A DNA stretch of 9,856 bases. It comes from JAZRUY01 sp045598845. Its GTDB lineage: Bacteria > Verrucomicrobiota > Lentisphaeria > Victivallales > Victivallaceae. How positions within the stretch are numbered: the stretch's first letter is position 1; each line of letters opens with the position of its first letter. The notes below the pieces were generated by a model that did not search any database, was not told the origin of the DNA, and saw only the letters and a list, made by a program, of their open reading frames with translations. Shown here piece after piece: positions 1-5,561 of the stretch. The stretch is taken from positions 1-9,856 of the forward strand of contig JAZRUY010000138.1 of assembly GCA_045598845.1 (NCBI GenBank), given 5' to 3'. The position numbers were made by a program, and so were the translations under genes.

Positions 1-431
1 CCGTCCGGTTCATCAACCGCCGGATCGCCGGCCCACGGTTTTCCCTTTACCGGTGTAGCCGTAAAGTCAATACCGGATTCATCATCGGATAAACCGGACT
101 TTTCCAGTGCCGGATTTTCCGTTTCCGCGACGGCATCGCCGGCCGGCTCACCTTTTTCACCGCTGATTTCCGCCGGAACAGTCCCACCGCTGTCCTCCGA
201 AACTCCGCCGGAAACGGATTCTTCATTAATTGTTTCGGCATTTTTATCGGCTGCGGACACTTCTCCCGCCTGCGTCGTTTTTCCGGTTCCCGCATCAGTA
301 CGGGGTATTATCAGCCATATCAGTCCGCAGGTAACAACGGTCACTGCGATGAAAATCAAAGAGGTACGCAAAAAATTACGACTGCTTTTTTTGCCGCCGG
401 CAGTCCCGTAGCGATAATCTAATCCGGACAT
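1..431 (-). CDS. Membrane-anchored protein with acidic low-complexity linker, C-terminus off the left edge
   Basis: I do not recognise this gene's family. The reading frame is open from an ATG at 431 down to base 1, so about 143 N-terminal residues are visible and the C-terminus lies outside the window. Residues 1-21 are basic and polar (Lys-Lys and Arg near the end), followed by one hydrophobic segment at about residues 22-43. This fits an uncleaved signal anchor with the rest outside the cytoplasm. From about residue 45 onward the chain is rich in Glu, Asp, Ser, Gly, Ala and Pro with no predicted fold, and looks like a flexible linker to a distal domain. A GGAG motif at 438-441 sits 6 nt upstream of the ATG and supports this start. 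The gene diverges from uvrB and has its own good promoter (499-527). The missing part could be a peptidoglycan-binding or peptidase domain, but nothing visible shows this. Confidence 0.75.
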   Translation of the reverse strand, partial: MSGLDYRYGTAGGKKSSRNFLRTSLIFIAVTVVTCGLIWLIIPRTDAGTGKTTQAGEVSAADKNAETINEESVSGGVSEDSGGTVPAEISGEKGEPAGDAVAETENPALEKSGLSDDESGIDFTATPVKGKPWAGDPAVDEPD

Positions 432-498
432 CCCGCACTCCGCTATATTCCCTATAAATAAAAACTGTGTTCGATAAGGTACAATATTATAATGCTGA

Positions 499-527
499 AA
501 TATACCGCTTGGCGACATTCTTTTCAA
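499..527 (-). promoter_or_regulatory. Sigma70-type promoter for the left-edge membrane protein gene
   Basis: On the minus strand a TTGAAA -35 (522-527) and a TATATT -10 (499-504) are separated by exactly 17 nt. Transcription would start near 492 and give a leader of about 60 nt. The same two hexamers and spacing recur at 4951-4979. This is pattern matching only. Confidence 0.5.
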
Positions 528-547
528 TACTCCCGATGCGACGGGGA

Positions 548-575
548 TTGATTTCCACCGCCGCCGGGATATATT
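548..575 (+). promoter_or_regulatory. Probable uvrB promoter
   Basis: TTGATT (548-553), a 16-nt spacer and TATATT (570-575) face uvrB. A start near 582 gives a leader of about 100 nt. I looked in 432-680 for SOS boxes of the CTGT-N8-ACAG and GAAC-N4-GTTC types and found neither, so damage-inducible control by a known LexA type is not supported here. Confidence 0.4.
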
Positions 576-680
576 TCACCGGAAAGTCCGTATACGTACA
601 CTGACTGTTGCCGATATTGTGAAACTGTCCGTAAAACCGTCCAGAATAGTCAACGACATAACTGTGCCGAAGAGAAACTC

Positions 681-2714
681 ATGAGCCTGTTCAAATTGCA
701 TGCTCCGTATGAAACCGCAGGCGATCAGCCGCAAGCGGTGAAACAGATGCTGGAAAATCTGCGCGCCGGCTGCCGCAGTCAAATTCTGCATGGAGTAACC
801 GGTTCCGGTAAAACTTTTACTCTGGCCAATGTAATCGCGCAAACCGACAAACCTGTGCTGGTGTTGTCGCACAATAAAACTCTGGCTGCGCAGCTTTACA
901 GTGAATTCAAGGCATTCTTTCCCGAAAACGCAGTGGAGTATTTCATCAGTTATTACGATTACTATCTGCCGGAATCATATCTGCCGCAAACAGACACCTA
1001 CATCGCAAAAGACGCCTCCATCAACGAAGATATCGAAAGGTTGCGCCTCTCCGCCACCGCCAGCCTGCTGGAACGTCGCGATGTGATATGCGTATCCAGC
1101 GTTTCCTGTATCTACGGTCTGGGCTCTCCGGACGATTATGCCGATATGTGCGTGCATATAGAACCGGGAGATGAAGTTCCGCGTGACGAGGTGCTTCGCC
1201 GACTGATCGGCATTCAGTATACGCGCAACGATGCTGCGCCGGAACGGGGGGAATTCCGTGTCCGCGGCGACACTGTGGATATCTTCGAACCTCAGCGCGA
1301 TGATTTTGTACGGCTGGAATTTTTCGGTGATTCCGTGGAAAAACTGGAACGGCGCGATGCCTTGACCGGACGGGTGATTTCCCGTCCGCGCACGGTCACG
1401 CTTTTTCCCTGCCGGCATTTTGTGCTGCCGCCGGAAAGAGTTGCCGCGGCGGCGGAAAACATTCGCCGCGAAATGGAGGAACGGGTAAGATATTTTGAAG
1501 CGCAAGGACGGGCGGTGGAGGCTCAACGCATCTATCAGCGCGTAACCTACGATCTGGAGATGATCAGGGAAATCGGATATTGCAGCGGCATTGAAAATTA
1601 TTCTATGCATCTTTCCGGACGGGCACCGGGAGTACGCCCCGGGTGTCTGCTGGATTTCTTCCGGGACGATTTTCTCACCGTTATCGATGAATCGCATGCC
1701 ACAGTGCCGCAGATACGTGCGATGTATTTGGCCGACCGCAGCCGAAAGGAAACACTGGTTGAACACGGATTCCGGTTGCCGTCGGCATTGGAAAACCGTC
1801 CGCTCAGATTCCCGGAATTCGAAAATCTGCTGCGAGAGGTTATTTATGTTTCCGCCACCCCGGCAGAATACGAACTGGAACGTTCGGCACCGCCGGTGGA
1901 ACTGGTGGTGCGGCCGACCGGTCTGCTTGATCCGGAAATCGAAATCCGCCCGTTGGAAGGCGAACTGGACGATGTGATAGCCGAAATCCGCGATGCTGTC
2001 CGCAAAGGACAGCGGACGCTGGTTACTACCTTGACAAAGAAAAACGCCGAGCGCATCGCCGATTATCTGACCGATATCGGTGTACGCGCCGCCTATCTGC
2101 ACAGCGAACTGAATGCGCTGGAGCGGGTTCAAGTACTCAATCGTTTGCGCGAAGGGAATTTCGATTGCGTAGTGGGGATCAATCTGCTGCGCGAAGGGCT
2201 GGATCTACCGGAAGTAGCGCTGGTGGCCATTCTGGATGCCGACACAGAGGGTTTTTTACGGTCGGAACGCAGCCTGACACAAACGGCCGGACGCGCCGCC
2301 CGCAATGCCGGCGGCAGAGTAATCCTGTATGCCGATAAACTGACCCCTGCCATCCAGTCACTGACAGAACAAACAGCCGCCCGGCGAGAAAGGCAAAAGC
2401 GTTATAATGCCGAGCATCATATCGTACCGCGCACTGTGCTGAAACAAACGGTAACTGATATCGGGGAAATTATATCTGCCGCCGCACCGCGTTCCGTATC
2501 CGCTGTCAAGGGGAAAAAAGCGGAACCGGTACTGGCCGGACATACTTTCCGCGACATTACCGAAGTGGCGGAAATCGGACTGGCGGAGGAGGATCTGGAA
2601 GCGCTGATAAACGAACTGACCGGAGAAATGCGGGAGGCGGCGGAGGCATTGGAATTCGAGCGGGCGGCGGATATACGCGATCGCATCCGCGGTTTGAAAA
2701 AGGAGAAAAAATAA
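681..2714 (+). CDS. uvrB: UvrABC system protein B (excinuclease subunit B)
   Basis: UvrB is the DNA-damage verification helicase of nucleotide excision repair. It is loaded by UvrA, opens the helix around a lesion and recruits UvrC for dual incision. At 677 residues it matches the usual length (about 660-675). Walker A lies at residues 38-45 (G-V-T-G-S-G-K-T, Lys44). The beta-hairpin that inserts between the strands is in the Tyr-rich stretch at about 91-115. The DEAD-type Walker B is D336-E337-S338-H339. The second RecA-like domain runs from about 410 and carries helicase motif VI at Q534 to R541 (Q-T-A-G-R-A-A-R, where Ile is more usual than the first Ala). The C-terminal UVR domain, which contacts UvrC, spans about 637-672. 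A GA-rich stretch (GAAGAGA, 669-675) just upstream of the ATG serves as the ribosome binding site. The stop lies 10 nt from that of the convergent ttcA-like gene. Confidence 0.99.
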   Translation: MSLFKLHAPYETAGDQPQAVKQMLENLRAGCRSQILHGVTGSGKTFTLANVIAQTDKPVLVLSHNKTLAAQLYSEFKAFFPENAVEYFISYYDYYLPESYLPQTDTYIAKDASINEDIERLRLSATASLLERRDVICVSSVSCIYGLGSPDDYADMCVHIEPGDEVPRDEVLRRLIGIQYTRNDAAPERGEFRVRGDTVDIFEPQRDDFVRLEFFGDSVEKLERRDALTGRVISRPRTVTLFPCRHFVLPPERVAAAAENIRREMEERVRYFEAQGRAVEAQRIYQRVTYDLEMIREIGYCSGIENYSMHLSGRAPGVRPGCLLDFFRDDFLTVIDESHATVPQIRAMYLADRSRKETLVEHGFRLPSALENRPLRFPEFENLLREVIYVSATPAEYELERSAPPVELVVRPTGLLDPEIEIRPLEGELDDVIAEIRDAVRKGQRTLVTTLTKKNAERIADYLTDIGVRAAYLHSELNALERVQVLNRLREGNFDCVVGINLLREGLDLPEVALVAILDADTEGFLRSERSLTQTAGRAARNAGGRVILYADKLTPAIQSLTEQTAARRERQKRYNAEHHIVPRTVLKQTVTDIGEIISAAAPRSVSAVKGKKAEPVLAGHTFRDITEVAEIGLAEEDLEALINELTGEMREAAEALEFERAADIRDRIRGLKKEKK

Positions 2715-2724
2715 ACCGGCGCAG

Positions 2725-3477
2725 TCACTCGCAAGCCGCGCTTGAAAACAGCGAGTGCAGAATATCACTGTGCAGGTTAGGATTATGTTCTTCCAAAAGT
2801 CTGACAATGCCGCGAAAGAATTCCCGGTCTCCGCTTTGCAGTCTGGATTTATACGGGCAGCCGCCGGAGAGCGGTAAATCCAATTCCTCCGCCGCGGCGG
2901 CGATCAGCTGTTCTCCGGAAGTGCATAAAGGTCTTATCACCGTAATATGCTCCGCGGTTTCCGAACGCATCTTCGGCCGCATCGGCGCCGCGCCGTGACC
3001 GCGGCACATGCTCATCAGCAATCCGGTGACGATATCATCCAAATGGTGTCCGAGCGCTAACTTGTTACAGCCTTTTTCCCGTGCCAGCCGGTAGAGACGG
3101 CCGCGCCGCAGACGGGAGCACATCACACACGGGATTTTGCCTGATTTATCTTCATCCAGCATGGAACCGATGTCCATACTGATGCGGGAATATTCCCAGC
3201 CGGCCGCGGAACAGTAACCTGCGATAGCATCGGTATGCAGTTCGGGATATCCGGGATCGAATGTGGCGGCGGTCAATTCGAATTTCACCGGAGATTTACG
3301 CTGCAAAGCATGCAGCACGTGACAGAGCACCCAGCTGTCTTTGCCGCCGGACAAACCGATCAGAATCCGGTCGCCGGATTCGATCAGGCCGAATTCGGCA
3401 ATAGCCGCTCCGGCCCGGCGGCAAACCTGGTTTAGTTTTTCGTTTTTCATGAATTTTTTATCGGGAATCCGTTGCAT
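2725..3477 (-). CDS. ttcA: TtcA-like tRNA 2-thiocytidine biosynthesis protein (PP-loop ATPase)
   Basis: TtcA adenylates cytidine 32 of certain tRNAs and replaces its oxygen with sulfur, using an iron-sulfur cluster held by three cysteines. This protein shows the PP-loop S-G-G-K-D-S at residues 43-48, a C-x2-C pair (C117, C120) followed by the family's R-L-R-R-G stretch, a GHHLDD motif at 143-148, and a third cysteine (C207 in G-G-C-P-Y-K). That is the TtcA cysteine pattern. At 250 residues it is shorter than E. coli TtcA (311) but normal for compact family members. The longer start (ATG at 3477) has a weak GAGTG at 3482-3486. The ATG at 3450 (residue 10, Met-Lys-Asn) begins closer to the conserved region but lacks a ribosome binding site. 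An in-frame stop just upstream excludes longer forms. A related PP-loop thiolase acting on another tRNA position cannot be excluded. Confidence 0.85.
   Translation of the reverse strand: MQRIPDKKFMKNEKLNQVCRRAGAAIAEFGLIESGDRILIGLSGGKDSWVLCHVLHALQRKSPVKFELTAATFDPGYPELHTDAIAGYCSAAGWEYSRISMDIGSMLDEDKSGKIPCVMCSRLRRGRLYRLAREKGCNKLALGHHLDDIVTGLLMSMCRGHGAAPMRPKMRSETAEHITVIRPLCTSGEQLIAAAAEELDLPLSGGCPYKSRLQSGDREFFRGIVRLLEEHNPNLHSDILHSLFSSAACE
2726..2757. repeat. Inverted repeat at the convergent uvrB/ttcA junction
   Basis: CACTCGC (2726-2732) is perfectly complementary to GCGAGTG (2751-2757). An inner AAGC/GCTT pair (2733-2736 with 2740-2743) continues the stem, with a 7-nt bulge on one side. It overlaps the last codons of the ttcA-like gene. 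On the minus strand a T-rich run follows about 10 nt further on (2700-2716), so a poor terminator for ttcA is possible. No T-run follows on the plus strand. It could also be chance. Confidence 0.25.
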
Positions 3478-3497
3478 TTTTCACTCGTTAAGTACAT

Positions 3498-3525
3498 AAT
3501 ATAGCAGACGGAGTTTTTTGTGCAA
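3498..3525 (-). promoter_or_regulatory. Probable promoter of the ttcA-like gene
   Basis: On the minus strand TTGCAC (3520-3525), a 16-nt spacer and TATATT (3498-3503) predict a start near 3491. That leaves a leader of only about 14 nt before the ATG at 3477, or about 41 nt before the ATG at 3450. A weaker plus-strand candidate for the response regulator gene (TTGCAT 3472-3477, 17 nt, CATAAT 3495-3500) would overlap it back to back. Confidence 0.4.
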
Positions 3526-3560
3526 TTTACTTCAGCATTGACGGAGTCTGGAATAGAATT

Positions 3561-3968
3561 ATGGATGAACTTCCCCGCGGTACTGAAACCGTATTGATAG
3601 TAGACGATCATGAAACGATCTGGGATTTTCTGATTGAAGCGCTGCAAAGACTCGGCTATACTGTGCTTTTAGCCGAAAACGGTCTCGATGCGGTGGAAAT
3701 ATATGAATCCAATCCGGGCGGCGTAAATGTGGTTCTGCTAGATATGATTATGCCGAAACAGGGCGGGCATGCCACTTTTTCGCGTATCCGGGAAATTGAT
3801 CCCGATGCCAGAATACTGCTTTCCAGCGGCTTTGTGTCGCAGGAAGAGGTGCAGGATTTGATGGAACAGGGCGCATGCGGATTTTTACCCAAGCCGCACC
3901 GTCTGCCGGTAGTAGCGCACGCGCTTCGCCAAGTGCTGGATACAGGCCGTTATACTCCGGGAATATAA
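3561..3968 (+). CDS. Single-domain response regulator (CheY-like receiver)
   Basis: This is a stand-alone phosphoacceptor domain of 135 residues with no DNA-binding or enzymatic output domain. Such proteins pass a phosphate between kinases or act by binding a partner. The receiver fold is complete: acidic pair D15-D16 after a V-L-I-V strand, phosphoacceptor D61 in L-L-D-M-I-M-P, switch residue S88 in L-L-S-S-G, and the conserved lysine K111 in L-P-K-P. The closest-looking relatives are receiver domains found at the C-terminus of hybrid histidine kinases, which often start with the same G-T-E-T-V-L-x-V-D-D pattern. No kinase is in the window, so its partner is unknown. The ribosome binding site is weak: GGAG at 3543-3546 is 14 nt from the ATG, too far to be ideal. 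The HNH gene follows after 19 nt and is probably co-transcribed. Confidence 0.92.
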   Translation: MDELPRGTETVLIVDDHETIWDFLIEALQRLGYTVLLAENGLDAVEIYESNPGGVNVVLLDMIMPKQGGHATFSRIREIDPDARILLSSGFVSQEEVQDLMEQGACGFLPKPHRLPVVAHALRQVLDTGRYTPGI

Positions 3969-3987
3969 TCATCTTCGTCCGTTCACC

Positions 3988-4302
3988 ATGGATGACTGGA
4001 TAGAAATCAACGCCGACCCCGTCCATATCCGACGCGAACGCGCCAAAGCCAAAGAATTGCGCAACACACCTTATTTCAAGGAGCTCTTCCGCCGCGGCAG
4101 ATGCTATTATTGCGGAGAAACTTTTCCACCGGAAGAGCTTACTCTGGATCACATCGTGCCGGTTTCACGAGGAGGACGCAGCACCCGGGGAAACATGGTG
4201 GTGGCATGCCGTAAATGCAATGCCGAAAAAAAATATCTGACCCCGGCGGAAATGATCATGCGGGCAGAGGAACAAAAAAGAAGAGCGGACGGAAAATCGT
4301 AA
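3988..4302 (+). CDS. Small HNH endonuclease-family protein
   Basis: This is a 104-residue protein of the HNH nuclease family, metal-dependent DNA-cutting domains found in restriction, repair, phage packaging and homing enzymes. The domain fills residues 39-85. A zinc-ribbon is formed by C39-x2-C42 and C74-x2-C77. The active-site core is L-D-H (H55) followed by N69 in G-N-M and the C-x2-C-N-x2-K end. The N-terminal 38 residues are charged and helical, and the C-terminus is a basic tail. All expected residues are present, so it should be active. It begins 19 nt after the response regulator and has no recognisable ribosome binding site, which suggests translational dependence on the upstream gene. 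Nothing identifies a target. No methyltransferase or phage gene is nearby, so a restriction or packaging role is not supported. Compact HNH proteins of this type are widespread and mostly uncharacterised. Confidence 0.9.
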   Translation: MDDWIEINADPVHIRRERAKAKELRNTPYFKELFRRGRCYYCGETFPPEELTLDHIVPVSRGGRSTRGNMVVACRKCNAEKKYLTPAEMIMRAEEQKRRADGKS

Positions 4303-4372
4303 ACCCGCCTTTCCAACACGGCAGTATATCCCTCATTTCCTGAAAAATATGTAAGCAACCATATTGCCCGGC

Positions 4373-4403
4373 AAAAAAAGCGGAGCGCTGAAAGTCGCTC
4401 CGC
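4373..4403 (-). terminator. Intrinsic terminator of the TIGR04073-like gene
   Basis: GCGGAGCG (4380-4387) and CGCTCCGC (4396-4403) form a perfect 8-bp GC-rich stem with an 8-nt loop. On the minus strand it is followed at once by seven T (A-run at 4373-4379). The stem starts 24 nt past the stop codon of the minus-strand gene. There is no T-run on the plus side, so it is probably one-directional. The rest of the 125-nt gap after the HNH gene shows nothing clear. Confidence 0.88.
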
Positions 4404-4427
4404 CTCAAACGTTCTTGAACCTGGCAA

Positions 4428-4892
4428 TCAGTAATCGGCCCGCACGAGGCTATTCTCGTTAAAGAAGAATTCACCCCAGTTATGCCCGGCATCGACCACC
4501 CAGGCCGGACGCAGAATCGGTCCGTAACCCCACCCGGCATCCATCTCGTCTTCCGGGCAGTCCGGCAACGGGAACGGAAAGGTTGCGATATCCACCACCC
4601 CGACAACTACCCGCGCCACTGTGAACGTCGCTCCGGTCAACACTCCTTTGGTGAGCGCGGCGATATGACCTTCATCGTCATCAATATCATGAGTCTTCAT
4701 CAGCAGTTCCATCGGGCTGAACGCGACATTGGCAATGCCGCGGCCGAGTTTCTCCACCGGCTTGAGCGCCCAGTTTTTCTCTCGCACATATCTCCACGAA
4801 TCCTCGGCTTTGACCCCGGAAACGCAGAACAATGTAATCCCGATGATTGCCGCCGCCATAAAAAGTCTGCTGAATTTCATCTTTACCACCAT
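4428..4892 (-). CDS. Secreted exosortase-system-associated protein, TIGR04073-like family
   Basis: This is a small exported protein of 154 residues (150 from the second Met). A signal peptide is clear: Lys/Arg at residues 4-9, a hydrophobic core at about 10-26 and a cleavage site after V-K-A (29/30). The mature part resembles, from memory, the TIGR04073 family, described as associated with exosortase (PEP-CTERM-type sorting) systems and seen in Lentisphaerae and Verrucomicrobia. Its landmarks are K-L-G-R-G-I-A-N at 48-55, a Gly/Val-rich segment at 83-102 leading to F-P-F-P (105-108), and Y-G-P-I-L-R-P at 123-129. The biochemical function is unknown. Two starts are possible. The ATG at 4880 (Met-Lys-Phe) has GGTGG 5 nt upstream (4886-4890) and is preferred; the ATG at 4892 lacks a site. 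It is a complete single-gene unit with its own promoter (4951-4979) and terminator (4373-4403). Confidence 0.8.
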   Translation of the reverse strand: MVVKMKFSRLFMAAAIIGITLFCVSGVKAEDSWRYVREKNWALKPVEKLGRGIANVAFSPMELLMKTHDIDDDEGHIAALTKGVLTGATFTVARVVVGVVDIATFPFPLPDCPEDEMDAGWGYGPILRPAWVVDAGHNWGEFFFNENSLVRADY

Positions 4893-4950
4893 TTCTAAAC
4901 TATTATGTCTGAAACGCTTTTAGTCTTACAGAGAACACAAATACATTCGC

Positions 4951-4979
4951 AATATATACACTGAAAAATCGTTTTTCAA
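4951..4979 (-). promoter_or_regulatory. Sigma70-type promoter of the TIGR04073-like gene
   Basis: On the minus strand TTGAAA (4974-4979), a 17-nt spacer and TATATT (4951-4956) match the promoter at 499-527 in both hexamers and in spacing. The predicted start is near 4944, about 50-65 nt before the start codon. The -35 lies inside the nested inverted repeats at 4958-4992. Confidence 0.55.
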
Positions 4980-4997
4980 GAAAAATCAGTGTTTTTT
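4958..4997. repeat. Nested inverted repeats with trailing T-run, over a promoter
   Basis: An outer pair, ACACTGA (4958-4964) and TCAGTGT (4986-4992), flanks 21 nt. Inside are two overlapping alternatives: TGAAAAA-TCG-TTTTTCA (4962-4978) and TTTTTC-AA-GAAAAA (4972-4985). A run of six T follows at 4992-4997. Read on the plus strand this resembles a terminator or attenuator. Read as DNA, the outer half-sites bracket the -35 of the minus-strand promoter and could be an operator. The repeats are certain, the role is not. Confidence 0.6.
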
Positions 4998-5008
4998 CCG
5001 GTTTATTA

Positions 5009-5037
5009 TCGAAATAAGGCGAAACAGATGCTATTTT
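5009..5037 (+). promoter_or_regulatory. Weak candidate promoter for queF
   Basis: TCGAAA (5009-5014), a 17-nt spacer and TATTTT (5032-5037) each differ by one base from the TTGAAA/TATATT set seen elsewhere in the window. A start near 5044 would give a leader of about 85 nt containing short GC-rich hairpins (GCCGG 5065-5069 with CCGGC 5087-5091; CGGC 5091-5094 with GCCG 5102-5105). No TTG triplet occurs on this strand in 4893-5129, so a better -35 is not available. Confidence 0.28.
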
Positions 5038-5129
5038 ACTCCTTAAAAAACAAAGACCGGGGATGCCGGCCAAATCTGATAATCAACCGGCGGCGCACTA
5101 TGCCGTAAAATACAGTCGGGAGCAATGCA

Positions 5130-5561
5130 ATGGCGGATACAAAACCGGAAGAAAGATTCAGCAGTTTAACCCTGCTGAAAGCGTCTGAACGCAAATACCC
5201 CGGGAAGCCGGGTGAAGCGCATCTGGAATCATTTGAAAATCTGTATGCCGACCGCGATTATGTGATTGAATTCGACTGTCCGGAATTCACTTCTTTATGC
5301 CCAGTAACCGGTCAACCGGATTTCGGACATATCCGGGTGCGCTATGTGCCGGACAAACGGTGCATCGAAAGCAAATCTCTGAAACTTTATCTGTTCAGCT
5401 TTCGCAATCACAACACTTTTCACGAAGAAGCGGTAAACACTATCCTCGATGCGGTGGTGAAGGAATGCCGGCCGCGCCGCGCGGAAGTCATTGGAGAGTT
5501 CCGGCCGAGAGGCGGCATCTCGATCAATGTGAAAGCGGTTTTCGGAGGCGGGGTGGAATGA
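5130..5561 (+). CDS. queF: NADPH-dependent preQ0 reductase, unimodular QueF
   Basis: QueF reduces the nitrile of 7-cyano-7-deazaguanine (preQ0) to the primary amine preQ1 with two NADPH, in the cytoplasm, for queuosine modification of tRNA. At 143 residues it is the short, single-domain type. The nucleophilic cysteine that forms the thioimide is C57 (S-L-C-P-V-T-G-Q-P-D), with catalytic D64. The QueF signature E-S-K-S-L-K starts at E80, and the F-R-N-H-x-x-F-H-E segment ends in H98 and E99, matching the Bacillus enzyme with an offset of two. The C-terminal P-R-G-G-I stretch is also typical. GGGAG at 5118-5122, 7 nt before the ATG, fixes the start. Its stop overlaps the argJ start (ATGA), so the two are translationally coupled although their pathways differ. 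I looked for a preQ1 riboswitch upstream and saw none. Confidence 0.97.
   Translation: MADTKPEERFSSLTLLKASERKYPGKPGEAHLESFENLYADRDYVIEFDCPEFTSLCPVTGQPDFGHIRVRYVPDKRCIESKSLKLYLFSFRNHNTFHEEAVNTILDAVVKECRPRRAEVIGEFRPRGGISINVKAVFGGGVE
5544..5548 (+). promoter_or_regulatory. Ribosome binding site that sets the argJ start
   Basis: GGAGG lies 9 nt upstream of the ATG at 5558, inside the last codons of queF. It supports that start over in-frame ATGs further upstream (the frame is open from 5297), which lie wholly within queF. Confidence 0.8.

Noticed and set aside
432..680. SOS (LexA) box controlling uvrB
   Set aside because: Neither CTGT-N8-ACAG nor GAAC-N4-GTTC is present. CTGT...TTGT and the CGTATACG palindrome (589-596) are too imperfect or too short.
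975..2132. Long open frame (385 codons) on the minus strand opposite uvrB
   Set aside because: It lies entirely within a full-length, motif-complete uvrB, has no recognisable domain and has no ribosome binding site; it is a by-product of the codon bias.
3988..4302. HNH gene as part of a restriction-modification, phage or homing element
   Set aside because: There is no methyltransferase, integrase, phage gene, intron or intein nearby, and base composition matches the neighbours.
4482..4898. Plus-strand open frame (138 codons) opposite the TIGR04073-like gene
   Set aside because: It has no domain or ribosome binding site. The minus-strand gene has a signal peptide, promoter and terminator.
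4893..5129. preQ1 riboswitch upstream of queF
   Set aside because: An A-run (5045-5050) recalls the class I motif, but the stem, C-rich loop and pseudoknot partner are not there.
5297..5557. N-terminal extension of argJ to an ATG at 5297 (497 residues)
   Set aside because: The extension lies inside queF in another frame, is Arg/Gly/His-rich and unlike ArgJ. The ATG at 5558 has GGAGG in place and gives the family length.
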